A stretch of 64,000 bases of DNA from Janthinobacterium sp. CG3. GTDB taxonomy: Bacteria > Pseudomonadota > Gammaproteobacteria > Burkholderiales > Burkholderiaceae_D. Below, one piece after another: positions 56,922 to 64,000 of this stretch. A program made the position numbers and the translations under genes. Positions within the stretch are counted from its first letter, which is position 1, and each line of letters begins with the position of its first letter. The DNA lies in NCBI RefSeq assembly GCF_000344615.1, contig NZ_KB467824.1, forward strand, positions 2,978,786-3,042,785, written 5' to 3'. The notes beneath the pieces were generated by a model. That model saw only the letters and a program-made list of their open reading frames with translations. It was not told the origin of the DNA and made no database searches.

Positions 56922-57629
56922 ATGACCACCCGAAACCAACCATCCGCCCCGCTCGCCATCCTGTTCGACCTCGACGGCACCCTGGCCGACACCGCGCCCG
57001 ACCTGGCGGCGGCCGTGAATTTGTTGCGCGAAGCGCGCGGCCTGGACGCCACGCCCTACCCGCTGCTGCGCCCGACCGCCTCGGCGGGAGCGCGCGGCAT
57101 GATCGGCGCGGCCTTCGGCATCGCCCCGGAAGAAGCCGGCTACGACGAACTGCGCGACGCCTTCCTGGCCAACTACGAAACGGCGCTGGCGGTGCGCAGC
57201 AGCCTGTTCGACGGCGTGCCGGCGCTGCTCGACGGCCTCGTCGAACTGGGCCTGGCCTGGGGCGTCGTCACCAACAAGGCGGCGCGCTTCACCGACCCGC
57301 TGGTCGGCCAGATCGGCCTGGGCGGCGCCGGCTGCGTCATCTCGGGCGACACCATGGCGCACGCCAAGCCGCACCCGGCGCCGCTGCTGGAAGCGGCGCG
57401 CCGGCTCGGGCTGGCGCCGGAGCAATGCTGGTACGTCGGCGACGACCTGCGCGACATCCAGGCCGGGCGCGCGGCGGGCATGCTAACGGTGGCCTGCGCC
57501 TGGGGCTACTGCGGCGCGACCGAACCGCACAGCTGGGACGCCGACTACCTGCTGGACACGCCGCAAGCCTTGCTGGCACTGGTGCGCGACACCGTCGCGG
57601 GCGCCGGGCGCGGCGAACTGGCGGCGTAA
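56922..57629 (+). CDS. gph: Phosphoglycolate phosphatase, HAD family
   Basis: 235 aa. HAD motif I LFDLDGTLADTAPDLAAAVN (nucleophile DLDGT), helical cap, motif II VVTNKA, motif III Lys in HAKPHPAPLLEAARRLG, motif IV YVGDDLRDIQAGRAAGM. Removes phosphate from 2-phosphoglycolate; other HAD substrates are possible. Downstream of ubiG, as in other betaproteobacteria, and upstream of ssrA. Confidence 0.92.
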   Translation: MTTRNQPSAPLAILFDLDGTLADTAPDLAAAVNLLREARGLDATPYPLLRPTASAGARGMIGAAFGIAPEEAGYDELRDAFLANYETALAVRSSLFDGVPALLDGLVELGLAWGVVTNKAARFTDPLVGQIGLGGAGCVISGDTMAHAKPHPAPLLEAARRLGLAPEQCWYVGDDLRDIQAGRAAGMLTVACAWGYCGATEPHSWDADYLLDTPQALLALVRDTVAGAGRGELAA

Positions 57630-57702
57630 AGCCGATGCCGGCGCGGGCGCGACGAATCGAGCCTGCGCGCCTGGGCGAATTGCGTTAGAATACAGATTCT
57701 GT

Positions 57703-58063
57703 GGGGACGACCAGGTTTCGACGTGGGTTGCAAAGCAGCGCAGGGCATACCGAGGGCAGGCTACCTCGTAAATACAACCTGAAAAAACTTAACTGCAAAC
57801 GATAACTCGTACGCACTAGCAGCTTAATTGCTGTTAGCTCTACAACACTTCTTCCCTGGGGTGGGCCGTCAAAAGCTGTAGAGTCATTTACAGGGAATCG
57901 TATCTTGTCGGGTCACTTGGCAAAATACTAAATAATAGGTGACTCGCCTGTCCGCAGCGTGCGCGTCCGCGTCGTACGGGTTAAATCAAATGGCAGCGCT
58001 AAGTATGTAGAACTGTCTGTAGAGTGCTTGCGGACGCGGGTTCGATTCCCGCCGTCTCCACCA
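57703..58063 (+). ncRNA. ssrA: Transfer-messenger RNA
   Basis: One-piece tmRNA of 361 nt that rescues stalled ribosomes. 5' GGGGACGACCAGGTTTCGAC pairs with the 3' GTCTCC of the acceptor stem; the T arm CGGGTTCGATTCCCG and encoded CCA are at the 3' end. The resume codon GCA is at 57795-57797 and the reading frame encodes ANDNSYALAA, stop TAA at 57825-57827. The AA ending is the normal degradation signal for ClpXP-type proteases. Confidence 0.97.
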
Positions 58064-58064
58064 C

Positions 58065-58122
58065 TGAATAAACAACAAGGCCCTCCCCGACGCAAGTCGG
58101 GGAGGGCCTTGTTGTTTATTCA
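58065..58122 (+). terminator. 27-bp perfect hairpin after tmRNA
   Basis: Arms 58065-58091 and 58096-58122 are exact complements around a GCAA tetraloop. The right arm ends in a T-rich tract (TTGTTGTTTATT), so it should terminate ssrA. It is much longer than a typical terminator and is symmetric, so it may act from both directions. Confidence 0.85.
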
Positions 58123-58623
58123 CCGCGTGCCGGCTGCGGGCACCGAATCCGCGTCCGGTACGGACGCGGGGCGTAGCAGGGAATTCGCGCCGCGTGCGGC
58201 GCGCCTGCGCAGCGACGTTGCGCTTGCAAGCGCAACGGCTCTCCGATTCTACTGACCAAGGTTTCATTCCACGCAAGCCAGGGAGTCTCTCCGATTCTAC
58301 TGACCAAGGTTTCATTTCATGCAAGGCACCTTGCTCGAGGCAAGCCGACAATTCGCACAGAATGCATGAATAAGGTGGACGGAAGCTGAGCGCTTCAGTA
58401 TTCTCACAGTATTCTGATGGGGCAACTGCCCTGTCCGAGCGGGGAGCCGGCATGGCAACTCTCCTGCTCAGCAAAGTACGCTTGTTTCGCGTTGCGCTGG
58501 CCGATGACATCGAACGCGGCAATGCAATAGCCCATCCGGTCGAGACCGTTAACAACAAAACACTCCGGGGCTATCGCAGCAATATCGGCGTAACGTATCA
58601 TATAAAAATTACAGGGATTGGCA
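58123..58623. other. Intergenic region ssrA-DUF3334 gene
   Basis: 500 bases without a convincing gene. Includes short palindromes (58151-58167 and 58217-58236) and a 30-bp direct repeat (58239, 58287). A minus-strand frame (about 58404-58600) would give MIRYADIAAIAPECFVVNG and so on, but has no support beyond being open. Confidence 0.6.
58239..58316. repeat. Two copies of a 30-bp direct repeat
   Basis: Exact 30-base copies at 58239-58268 and 58287-58316 (CTCTCCGATTCTACTGACCA onward), 48 bases apart. They lie 176 bases after the 3' end of ssrA. Confidence 0.8.
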
Positions 58624-59313
58624 ATGACTGAAGAAAAACGCGTTGTGTACGGAACCGAAGACCTGCTGACTGGTCTGTGTAACTCAGTTACACGCGTCTT
58701 GAACGTCGCTACGCAGAGCAAGGTTCACTACTCCGGCATGGTTCAGCGGATCACCAAGATTGGTTTGAAGCCCGACATCGGCTGCTTCGTGTTATTCGAC
58801 GGCGGCTTTTCCGGTTTGGTAGTGCTGAACTTTGGCGCCGATACGGCGATGGAACTCTACGAACGGTACATGCTGCACATGGGCATGCCCAAGTCCGAGC
58901 TGGCCGGCTCCCACACCTCCGACGAGGTCTCGAATATCCTGGGCGAACTGATGAACCAGATCGTCGGCGACTTCACCGGCAAAGTCCGCCGTGAACTGCA
59001 AACCAACATCACCCAGAACCAGCCCAAAATGCTGGTGCTCAACAAGCAAGTGATGCTCAGCGTCGACACCCCGCTGGACCGCCCTGAGATGCGCCGCGTC
59101 TCGTTTTTCACCGAGAAAAACAACATCTTCTATCTGGAGCTGGCCATTGATCGCACCGAATTCATCAAATTGCATGAGTTCGATTCCGAGGAGGTGCTCG
59201 ATCCAGACGCGTTGATGGATTTGGAGAATGCGAATCAGGAGGCGAGAAGCGCCCCGGCTTCCGTTGAACATGATGACGACAATTCGGATCTGCTGAGGTC
59301 TTTGGGCATGTAA
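58624..59313 (+). CDS. DUF3334 family protein, CheX-like
   Basis: 229 aa, cytoplasmic, no membrane segment. DEVSNILGELMNQIVGDFTG (about 101-120) has the E-x2-N-I-x2 pattern of CheC/CheX-type phosphatases and chemotaxis-like domains; the ending HDDDNSDLLRSLGM is a conserved-looking tail. Known as DUF3334; proposed function in chemotaxis or motility signalling is inference. ATG at 58624 chosen; GGGATT upstream is a weak site. Ends in a strong terminator. Confidence 0.8.
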   Translation: MTEEKRVVYGTEDLLTGLCNSVTRVLNVATQSKVHYSGMVQRITKIGLKPDIGCFVLFDGGFSGLVVLNFGADTAMELYERYMLHMGMPKSELAGSHTSDEVSNILGELMNQIVGDFTGKVRRELQTNITQNQPKMLVLNKQVMLSVDTPLDRPEMRRVSFFTEKNNIFYLELAIDRTEFIKLHEFDSEEVLDPDALMDLENANQEARSAPASVEHDDDNSDLLRSLGM

Positions 59314-59334
59314 TCACCAGGGATGGCAGACAAT

Positions 59335-59368
59335 GCCTCGCCGGCGCAAGTTGGCGAGGCTTTTTTTT
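59335..59368 (+). terminator. Rho-independent terminator of the DUF3334 gene
   Basis: GCCTCGCC (59335-59342) pairs with GGCGAGGC (59353-59360), followed by eight T. Confidence 0.93.
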
Positions 59369-59414
59369 ATGTGTGCCGGCTTGGATGCGGACGCTGGGCG
59401 CGCGTCCGCTGGCC

Positions 59415-60398
59415 TTAGCGGCGCACGCGTTCGGAAAAGTCTTCCGCCCGGCCAGCCGCGCGCGCCTTGGCGGTCATGTGCGCGGCCCGCCGCAAGGCCG
59501 CGAAGTCGCCGCCTCCCAGCGCGCCGATGTCGTACAGGTAGCGGTCCAGGTAGCCCGACGCCAGCAAGCGCCAGTCCAGCGACAGCGCGGGATTGATGTG
59601 CCGCGCCATCTCGAATACGATGGTGGTGCAGTTGGCCGTCAGCGTGTTGTAGAAGCGCGGCGCGCGTTTCAGCCGGTCGCCCTCGCCCAGGTAGGCCAGG
59701 AACAGCGCGCGCTTTGCCGCCGCCGGCATCGTCAAGCGGTACAAATACATGTCCTCGTCGCGCACGTTCGTGCGCACCCGCAGGATGTCGCCCTCGTCGG
59801 CCGCCACCAGCACCATTTCGTAGCGCTTGAAAAAACCCTCGACGGCGGAGAAGCTTTCACCGCGTTCCTTGCGGATTTCAATGGAAAACGTCAGATAGCG
59901 GCCGTCGTCGAAGCCGAACGACACCAGCGTGTGCGCGATGGCCGGCCCCATCCAATAGGACATGGCCACGTCAACCGAGCGCAGCCGGTCCAAATCGTAT
60001 TGCCGCGATTCCCAACGCTCGGTGTAGTCGGCGTCGCTGCGCCAGTCGAAGTTGCGCACCTGGTCGAGCGTGACGATGCTGCCGTCGACCCGGCTGCCGA
60101 GCATGCGCGCGACGTCGGCGGCCCACAGGCGCTGGTGCGTCGGCGCGATGCTGCTCCACCAACACAGCAGCAATACGAAAGCGGACAGCCAGGGCAGCAG
60201 CATGCGCGCCTGCGGCCGCCACCAGCACAGTGCCACGGTCGCGACGCCAAAGGCGGCCCACAGCGACACCGCCAGCGTGCGCGCCGCCACGCCACCGGGC
60301 AACTGGTACCACAGCGCCAGGCCGCCCCACATCGTCGACAGCGTCAAGACGAGCGAGCCGAGCATCATGCCCGCGGTGTAGAGAAACGGTATTTTCAT
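59415..60398 (-). CDS. DUF4105 domain membrane protein
   Basis: 327 aa. Three N-terminal membrane segments (about 7-95: FLYTAGMMLGSLVLTLSTMW, LAVSLWAAFGVATVALCWW, LLPWLSAFVLLLCWW), then a DUF4105 domain in the periplasm: VAMSYWMGPAIAHTLVSFGF, FDDGRYLTFSIEIRKERGES, FYNTLTANCTTIVFEMARHI with a conserved Cys, and SGYLDRYLYDIGAL. The Cys/His arrangement suggests a papain-like or lipoprotein-acyl-type fold, but no activity is established. I take the ATG at 60398 (MKIPFLYTAGM). Convergent with the DUF3334 gene and divergent from the peptide synthetase. Confidence 0.85.
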   Translation of the reverse strand: MKIPFLYTAGMMLGSLVLTLSTMWGGLALWYQLPGGVAARTLAVSLWAAFGVATVALCWWRPQARMLLPWLSAFVLLLCWWSSIAPTHQRLWAADVARMLGSRVDGSIVTLDQVRNFDWRSDADYTERWESRQYDLDRLRSVDVAMSYWMGPAIAHTLVSFGFDDGRYLTFSIEIRKERGESFSAVEGFFKRYEMVLVAADEGDILRVRTNVRDEDMYLYRLTMPAAAKRALFLAYLGEGDRLKRAPRFYNTLTANCTTIVFEMARHINPALSLDWRLLASGYLDRYLYDIGALGGGDFAALRRAAHMTAKARAAGRAEDFSERVRR

Positions 60399-60609
60399 GC
60401 GCCAATTATAGGGCCTGACCCCGGCGCCATCGCGCCGCGCAAGCGGAACCTGACGTCGCGCCACCATCTTGCTCGGTCTTTTTGAAATATAGTTGATTTT
60501 GATGGCTTTTTTTCCGGAAATACGACTTCAACCGCCGGCAAAAAGCAAAAAATGTTGTATGTTGGGTGGTGGCGTGACACCGTTCGCGCCGAGCAACCAA
60601 GTCGCGTGA

Positions 60610-63600
60610 ATGAACGATCAATCTTTGCTATCCCGCAGTACCCCCACGACCCACCCCGACATCCTGTACGGCGCCGTCGCCCCCTCCTTGCTGAAGGAGG
60701 AAATTCTCGCCGACCTGTTCGAGGCGAGCGTGCGCCGCGCCCCGGCGCAGGTGGCGCTGGTGTTCGACGGGCGCGAACTGACTTATCTTGAACTGGACCG
60801 GTTTGCCGACCTGGCGGCCGCGCGCCTGATCGAGCACGGGGTGCGCCCCGGCCACATGGTGGGGCTGTGGATGGAGCGCGGCATCGATCTGCTGGTGATG
60901 CAACTGGCGATCGCCAAGGCCGGCGCCGCCTGGCTGCCGGTCGACCAGGACACGCCGGTGGAGCGCCTGCAAGTGTGCCTCGACGACGCCGCCGCCGTCG
61001 GCGTCGTCAGCAGCGCCGGCCACGCCGAACGCCTGGGCGGCGCCGCCTGCCCGGTCTGGCGCGCCGAGGACTTGCTGGCCGCGCCGGAAGCGGGGCAGGC
61101 CTTGCGCCGCCGCGGCGCCGTCTCACCCGACCAGCCCGCTTACGTCATCTATACGTCCGGCTCGACCGGCAAGCCGAAGGGCATCCTGATCTCGCAGCGC
61201 AGCATTTGCCATTTCCTGCGCAGCGAAAACGCGGTGCTCGGCGTGCACGCCGGCGACCGCGTCTACCAGGGTTTCTCGCTCGCCTTCGACATGTCGTTCG
61301 AGGAAATCTGGATCAGTTACCTGGTCGGCGCCACGCTGTGGATCGGTCCCAAGGAAGTCGCCGGCGACCCGGAGGCGCTGCCGCGGCTGCTGTCGGCGAA
61401 CCGGGTCAGCGTGCTGCACGCCGTGCCGACGCTGCTGGCCCTGTTCAGCGAAGACGTGGCGGGCCTGCGCCTGATCAACCTCGGCGGCGAGATGTGCCCC
61501 GAAACGCTGGTCGAGCGCTGGGCCCGCCCCGGCCGCCAGATCTTCAACACCTACGGTCCGACCGAGGCCACGGTCTCGGCCAGCCTGGCGCGGCTGGAGC
61601 CTGGCCGCGCCATCACCATCGGCACGCCGCTGCCCAACTACGGCTTGCTGGTGATCGACGCCGACGCGCCGGCGCTGGCGCTGCTGCCGCGCGGCGGCAC
61701 CGGCGAGTTGTGCATCACCGGCCCCGGCCTGGCGGCCGGCTACCTCGGCCGCCCCGACTTGACGGCCGAAAAATTCCTCGACAATCCCTGGGCCAGCGGC
61801 GTCCACGACGCCCGCCTGTACCGCACCGGCGACCTGGCGCGCATCGAGGCCGACGGCGAAGTGCGCTGCCTGGGCCGCACCGACGACCAGGTGAAGCTGC
61901 GCGGTTTCCGCGTCGAGCTGGGCGAGATCGAGGCGGTGCTGGCGCAACAGCCGGGGGTCGGCACGGTCGCCGTGCTGCTGCGCAAGGACGACGGCATCGA
62001 CCAACTGGTGGCTTATCTGGTGGCCGCCAACGGCGCCGACGAGCGCGCCCTCGCCGGCGCGGCCCTGCGGCCGGCCCTGGTCCAGGTGTTGCCGCCCTAC
62101 ATGGTGCCGGGCCGCTACCAGACGCTGCCGCTGATGCCGCGCCTGACCTCCGGCAAGATCGACCGCAAGGCGCTGCGCGCGCTGCCGCTGGCGGCCGCGC
62201 CGGAAGGCGCCGCCGGCGAGTCCGACCTGGCCGAAACCGCCGCCGAAAGCGCGCTGTTCGGCGCGCTGGCGCAACTGTTCCCCGGCCAGCCGATCCGCCG
62301 CCAGGCCGACTTTTTCGACGACCTCGGCGGCCACTCCTTTTTCGCCGCGCGCCTGGCGTCGGCGCTGCGCGCCGACCCGGCCTTCGCCCACGTGACGGTG
62401 CGCGACATTTACCACCACCGACAAATCGGCCGCATCGCCGCCGCGCTGGCCGAGGCCCCGGCGGCGGCGGCGGCCGAGCGCGACTGGACCGCGCCGTCGG
62501 CGCTGCGGCGCTGGACTTGCGGCGCGGCCCAGGCGCTGGCCGTGCCGCCGCTGGTGGCGCTGCGCATGGTGCAATGGCTGGCGCCCTTCTTCACCTACCA
62601 CTATTTCACCGGCGATCCGGGCGACTCGGTGGCGCGCGCCGTCGCCGCCGCCATCGGCGTGTTCCTGCTGGCCACGCTGATGGAGTTCGTCGTCGCCATC
62701 GCCGGCAAGTGGCTTATCGGCGGCAGGCTGCGCGCCGGCTCCTATCCACTATGGGGTTGGACCTATTACCGCTGGTGGTTGTCCGACCGCCTGCTCGAAG
62801 CGGCCCCGGTCTACCTGCTGAGCGGCTCCTCGCTCTACAACTGGTGGTTGCGCGCGCTGGGCGCCAAGGTCGGGCGCGCGGTCATCATCGGCTCGGCGAC
62901 GCTGCGCGCGCCGGACCTGCTGCGCATCGGCGACGGCGTGAGCATCGGCAACGCCGTGAACTTCGAGAACGCGCGGGTCGAGCGCGGCCGCCTGCTGCTC
63001 GGCGCGGTCAACCTGGACGACGACGCCTGCGTGGCCTCGTACTGCGTCCTCGAAGGCAACACCGGCGTCGGCAAGGCCGGCCACCTGCAGGGCCAGAGCG
63101 CGCTGGCGGACGGCGCCGCGGTGCCGGCCGGGCGCGTCTGGGGCGGCTCGCCCGCGCGCGACCTCGGCCCGTTCGCCCCGACGCTGCCGCCGCGCCCCGC
63201 CGTCGGCCCCCTGCGCCTGGCCGGCGAGGCGCTGTTCTTCGTATTCGGCATCGTGCTGGTGAGCACGCTGTTCTTCATGCCCGTGTTTCCCAGCTTCGTG
63301 CTGATCGACTGGCTCGACGAGCGCGGCGTGATGCCGTGGTTGCAGGGCAGCCAACTGGGCACGCAACTGGCGCGCTATTTCCTGCTGGCGTTTCCGGCCA
63401 GCGCGGTGCTGGTGCTGTTCACGGTGCTGGTGTCGGCGGCCATCCGCTGGGGCGGCATGCCGCGCCTGAAGCCGGGCCGCTCGGCCGTCCACAGCAACAT
63501 CTATTGCTCCAAATGGCTGGTCAGCCACATCCAGGAATCGAGCTTGAACGTCTTGCACGGCATTTACGCCACCGTCTTCGCGCCGTACTGGTACCGCCTG

Positions 63601-64000
63601 CTGGGCGCCAAGGTCGGGCGCGACGCCGAGATTTCCACCGCGCTGGGCGTGGTGCCGGACATGCTCACGCTGGGCGACGAAACCTTCATCGCCGACGCCG
63701 TCATGCTGGGCGACGAGCAGATCGAGGGCGGCTGGATGACGATGCAGGCGACCGTGGTGTCGCACCGCAGCTTCGTCGGCAACGGCAGTTACATCCCGGA
63801 CGGCACCGTGCTGCCCGAACGGGTGCTGGTCGGCGTGCACACCCACGCGCCCGAGAACGCGCGCATGGCCAGCGGCGACACCTGGCTGGGTTCGCCGCCG
63901 CTGCACCTGCCGGCGCGCGAGCAGGTCGGCGGCTATCCGGAGTCGCTGACCTACCGGCCCTCGTCGCTGCGGCGGCTCGGCCGCACCCTGGTTGAAACCT
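60610..64000 (+). CDS. Pls/PosA-type nonribosomal peptide synthetase, 3' end outside window
   Basis: First 1130 codons of one open frame that reaches the right edge. Adenylation domain (about 35-530): YVIYTSGSTGKPKGI near 179, FDMSFEEIW, YGPTEAT, LYRTGDLARI, GRTDDQVKLRGFRVELGE and SGKIDRKAL. Carrier domain with DDLGGHSFFAARL (Ser near 576). After that, at least four membrane segments (from about 655) alternate with left-handed beta-helix-like repeats (IGSATLRAPDLLRIGDGVSI). Adenylation plus carrier followed by a membrane C-terminal half is the Pls (poly-lysine synthetase)/PosA layout; there is no ordinary condensation or thioesterase domain. Lysine as substrate is not shown. Confidence 0.9.
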   Translation, partial: MNDQSLLSRSTPTTHPDILYGAVAPSLLKEEILADLFEASVRRAPAQVALVFDGRELTYLELDRFADLAAARLIEHGVRPGHMVGLWMERGIDLLVMQLAIAKAGAAWLPVDQDTPVERLQVCLDDAAAVGVVSSAGHAERLGGAACPVWRAEDLLAAPEAGQALRRRGAVSPDQPAYVIYTSGSTGKPKGILISQRSICHFLRSENAVLGVHAGDRVYQGFSLAFDMSFEEIWISYLVGATLWIGPKEVAGDPEALPRLLSANRVSVLHAVPTLLALFSEDVAGLRLINLGGEMCPETLVERWARPGRQIFNTYGPTEATVSASLARLEPGRAITIGTPLPNYGLLVIDADAPALALLPRGGTGELCITGPGLAAGYLGRPDLTAEKFLDNPWASGVHDARLYRTGDLARIEADGEVRCLGRTDDQVKLRGFRVELGEIEAVLAQQPGVGTVAVLLRKDDGIDQLVAYLVAANGADERALAGAALRPALVQVLPPYMVPGRYQTLPLMPRLTSGKIDRKALRALPLAAAPEGAAGESDLAETAAESALFGALAQLFPGQPIRRQADFFDDLGGHSFFAARLASALRADPAFAHVTVRDIYHHRQIGRIAAALAEAPAAAAAERDWTAPSALRRWTCGAAQALAVPPLVALRMVQWLAPFFTYHYFTGDPGDSVARAVAAAIGVFLLATLMEFVVAIAGKWLIGGRLRAGSYPLWGWTYYRWWLSDRLLEAAPVYLLSGSSLYNWWLRALGAKVGRAVIIGSATLRAPDLLRIGDGVSIGNAVNFENARVERGRLLLGAVNLDDDACVASYCVLEGNTGVGKAGHLQGQSALADGAAVPAGRVWGGSPARDLGPFAPTLPPRPAVGPLRLAGEALFFVFGIVLVSTLFFMPVFPSFVLIDWLDERGVMPWLQGSQLGTQLARYFLLAFPASAVLVLFTVLVSAAIRWGGMPRLKPGRSAVHSNIYCSKWLVSHIQESSLNVLHGIYATVFAPYWYRLLGAKVGRDAEISTALGVVPDMLTLGDETFIADAVMLGDEQIEGGWMTMQATVVSHRSFVGNGSYIPDGTVLPERVLVGVHTHAPENARMASGDTWLGSPPLHLPAREQVGGYPESLTYRPSSLRRLGRTLVET

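Noticed and set aside
57986..58558. 190-residue minus-strand protein containing RRRESNPRPQALYRQF
   Set aside because: This is the well-known false protein produced by reading the complement of a tRNA-like T arm, here the tmRNA 3' end, plus the following hairpin.
58404..58600. Minus-strand short protein beginning MIRYADIAAIAPECF
   Set aside because: Open, but codon use is unbiased, there is no ribosome binding site, and it overlaps the probable promoter of the DUF3334 gene.
60867..63995. 1042-codon frame starting MDGARHRSAG
   Set aside because: It is an out-of-frame reading of the Pls-like synthetase, rich in Arg and Ala, without motifs.

Overview
The window is high-G+C chromosomal DNA from a betaproteobacterium, most likely an Oxalobacteraceae member (Massilia, Duganella or Janthinobacterium type). 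The reasons are the gene order serC-pheA-hisC-tyrA-aroA-cmk-rpsA-ihfB-lapA-lapB, the divergent gyrA / ompA-ubiG-gph block, the exbB-exbD-lpxK-Trm112-kdsB-adk operon facing xseA-sodB, and a tmRNA with tag ANDNSYALAA. The assignment rests on recognised proteins and gene order; no database search was made.

Layout. 1-6868 (minus): the start of a small exported protein, hppA (membrane pyrophosphatase), adk, and the kdsB/Trm112/lpxK/exbD/exbB operon for envelope biogenesis and energised transport. 6869-8583: a 1.7-kb non-coding stretch with seven 95-bp modules, each with a DnaA-box-like nonamer in the same register. 8584-12030 (plus): xseA, sodB, an aldo/keto reductase. 12041-14351: DUF2244 protein, a miniature cytochrome oxidase subunit I, a small Cys-pair membrane protein, an Asp-rich protein and a DUF4148 protein. 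14415-19713 (plus): a complete fusaric-acid/AaeAB-type efflux system (outer-membrane factor, MarR regulator, FUSC pump, DUF1656, membrane-fusion protein). 19718-25750: chemoreceptor, dsbA with a second Cys-pair membrane protein, DODA-type dioxygenase, YlqF GTPase, HDAC-family deacetylase.

25946-31031 (plus): a tightly coupled moxR-DUF58-transglutaminase-mltB operon. 31451-34747: a small HTH-like protein, cysM, and a cyclic-nucleotide-binding/thioredoxin-reductase-like fusion without its redox cysteines. 34933-37873 (minus): a three-gene coupled operon for a phospholipase C-like exported enzyme, a parvulin and an anchored helical protein. 38255-51826 (minus): HhH protein, heptose kinase, ugd, lapB, lapA, ihfB, rpsA, cmk, aroA, tyrA, hisC, pheA, serC. 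52096-59313: gyrA, then ompA, ubiG, gph, ssrA and a DUF3334 protein. 59415-64000: a DUF4105 membrane protein and a Pls/PosA-type nonribosomal peptide synthetase that runs off the right edge.

Most of the window is conserved housekeeping DNA. The unusual material is the 95-bp module array at 7095-8462, several families of palindromic repeats (a REP-like two-hairpin element in five places, a 157-bp MITE-like palindrome after ihfB, a nested hairpin between aroA and cmk), decayed gene remnants before sodB, the Cys-pair protein family, the phospholipase operon and the Pls-like synthetase.
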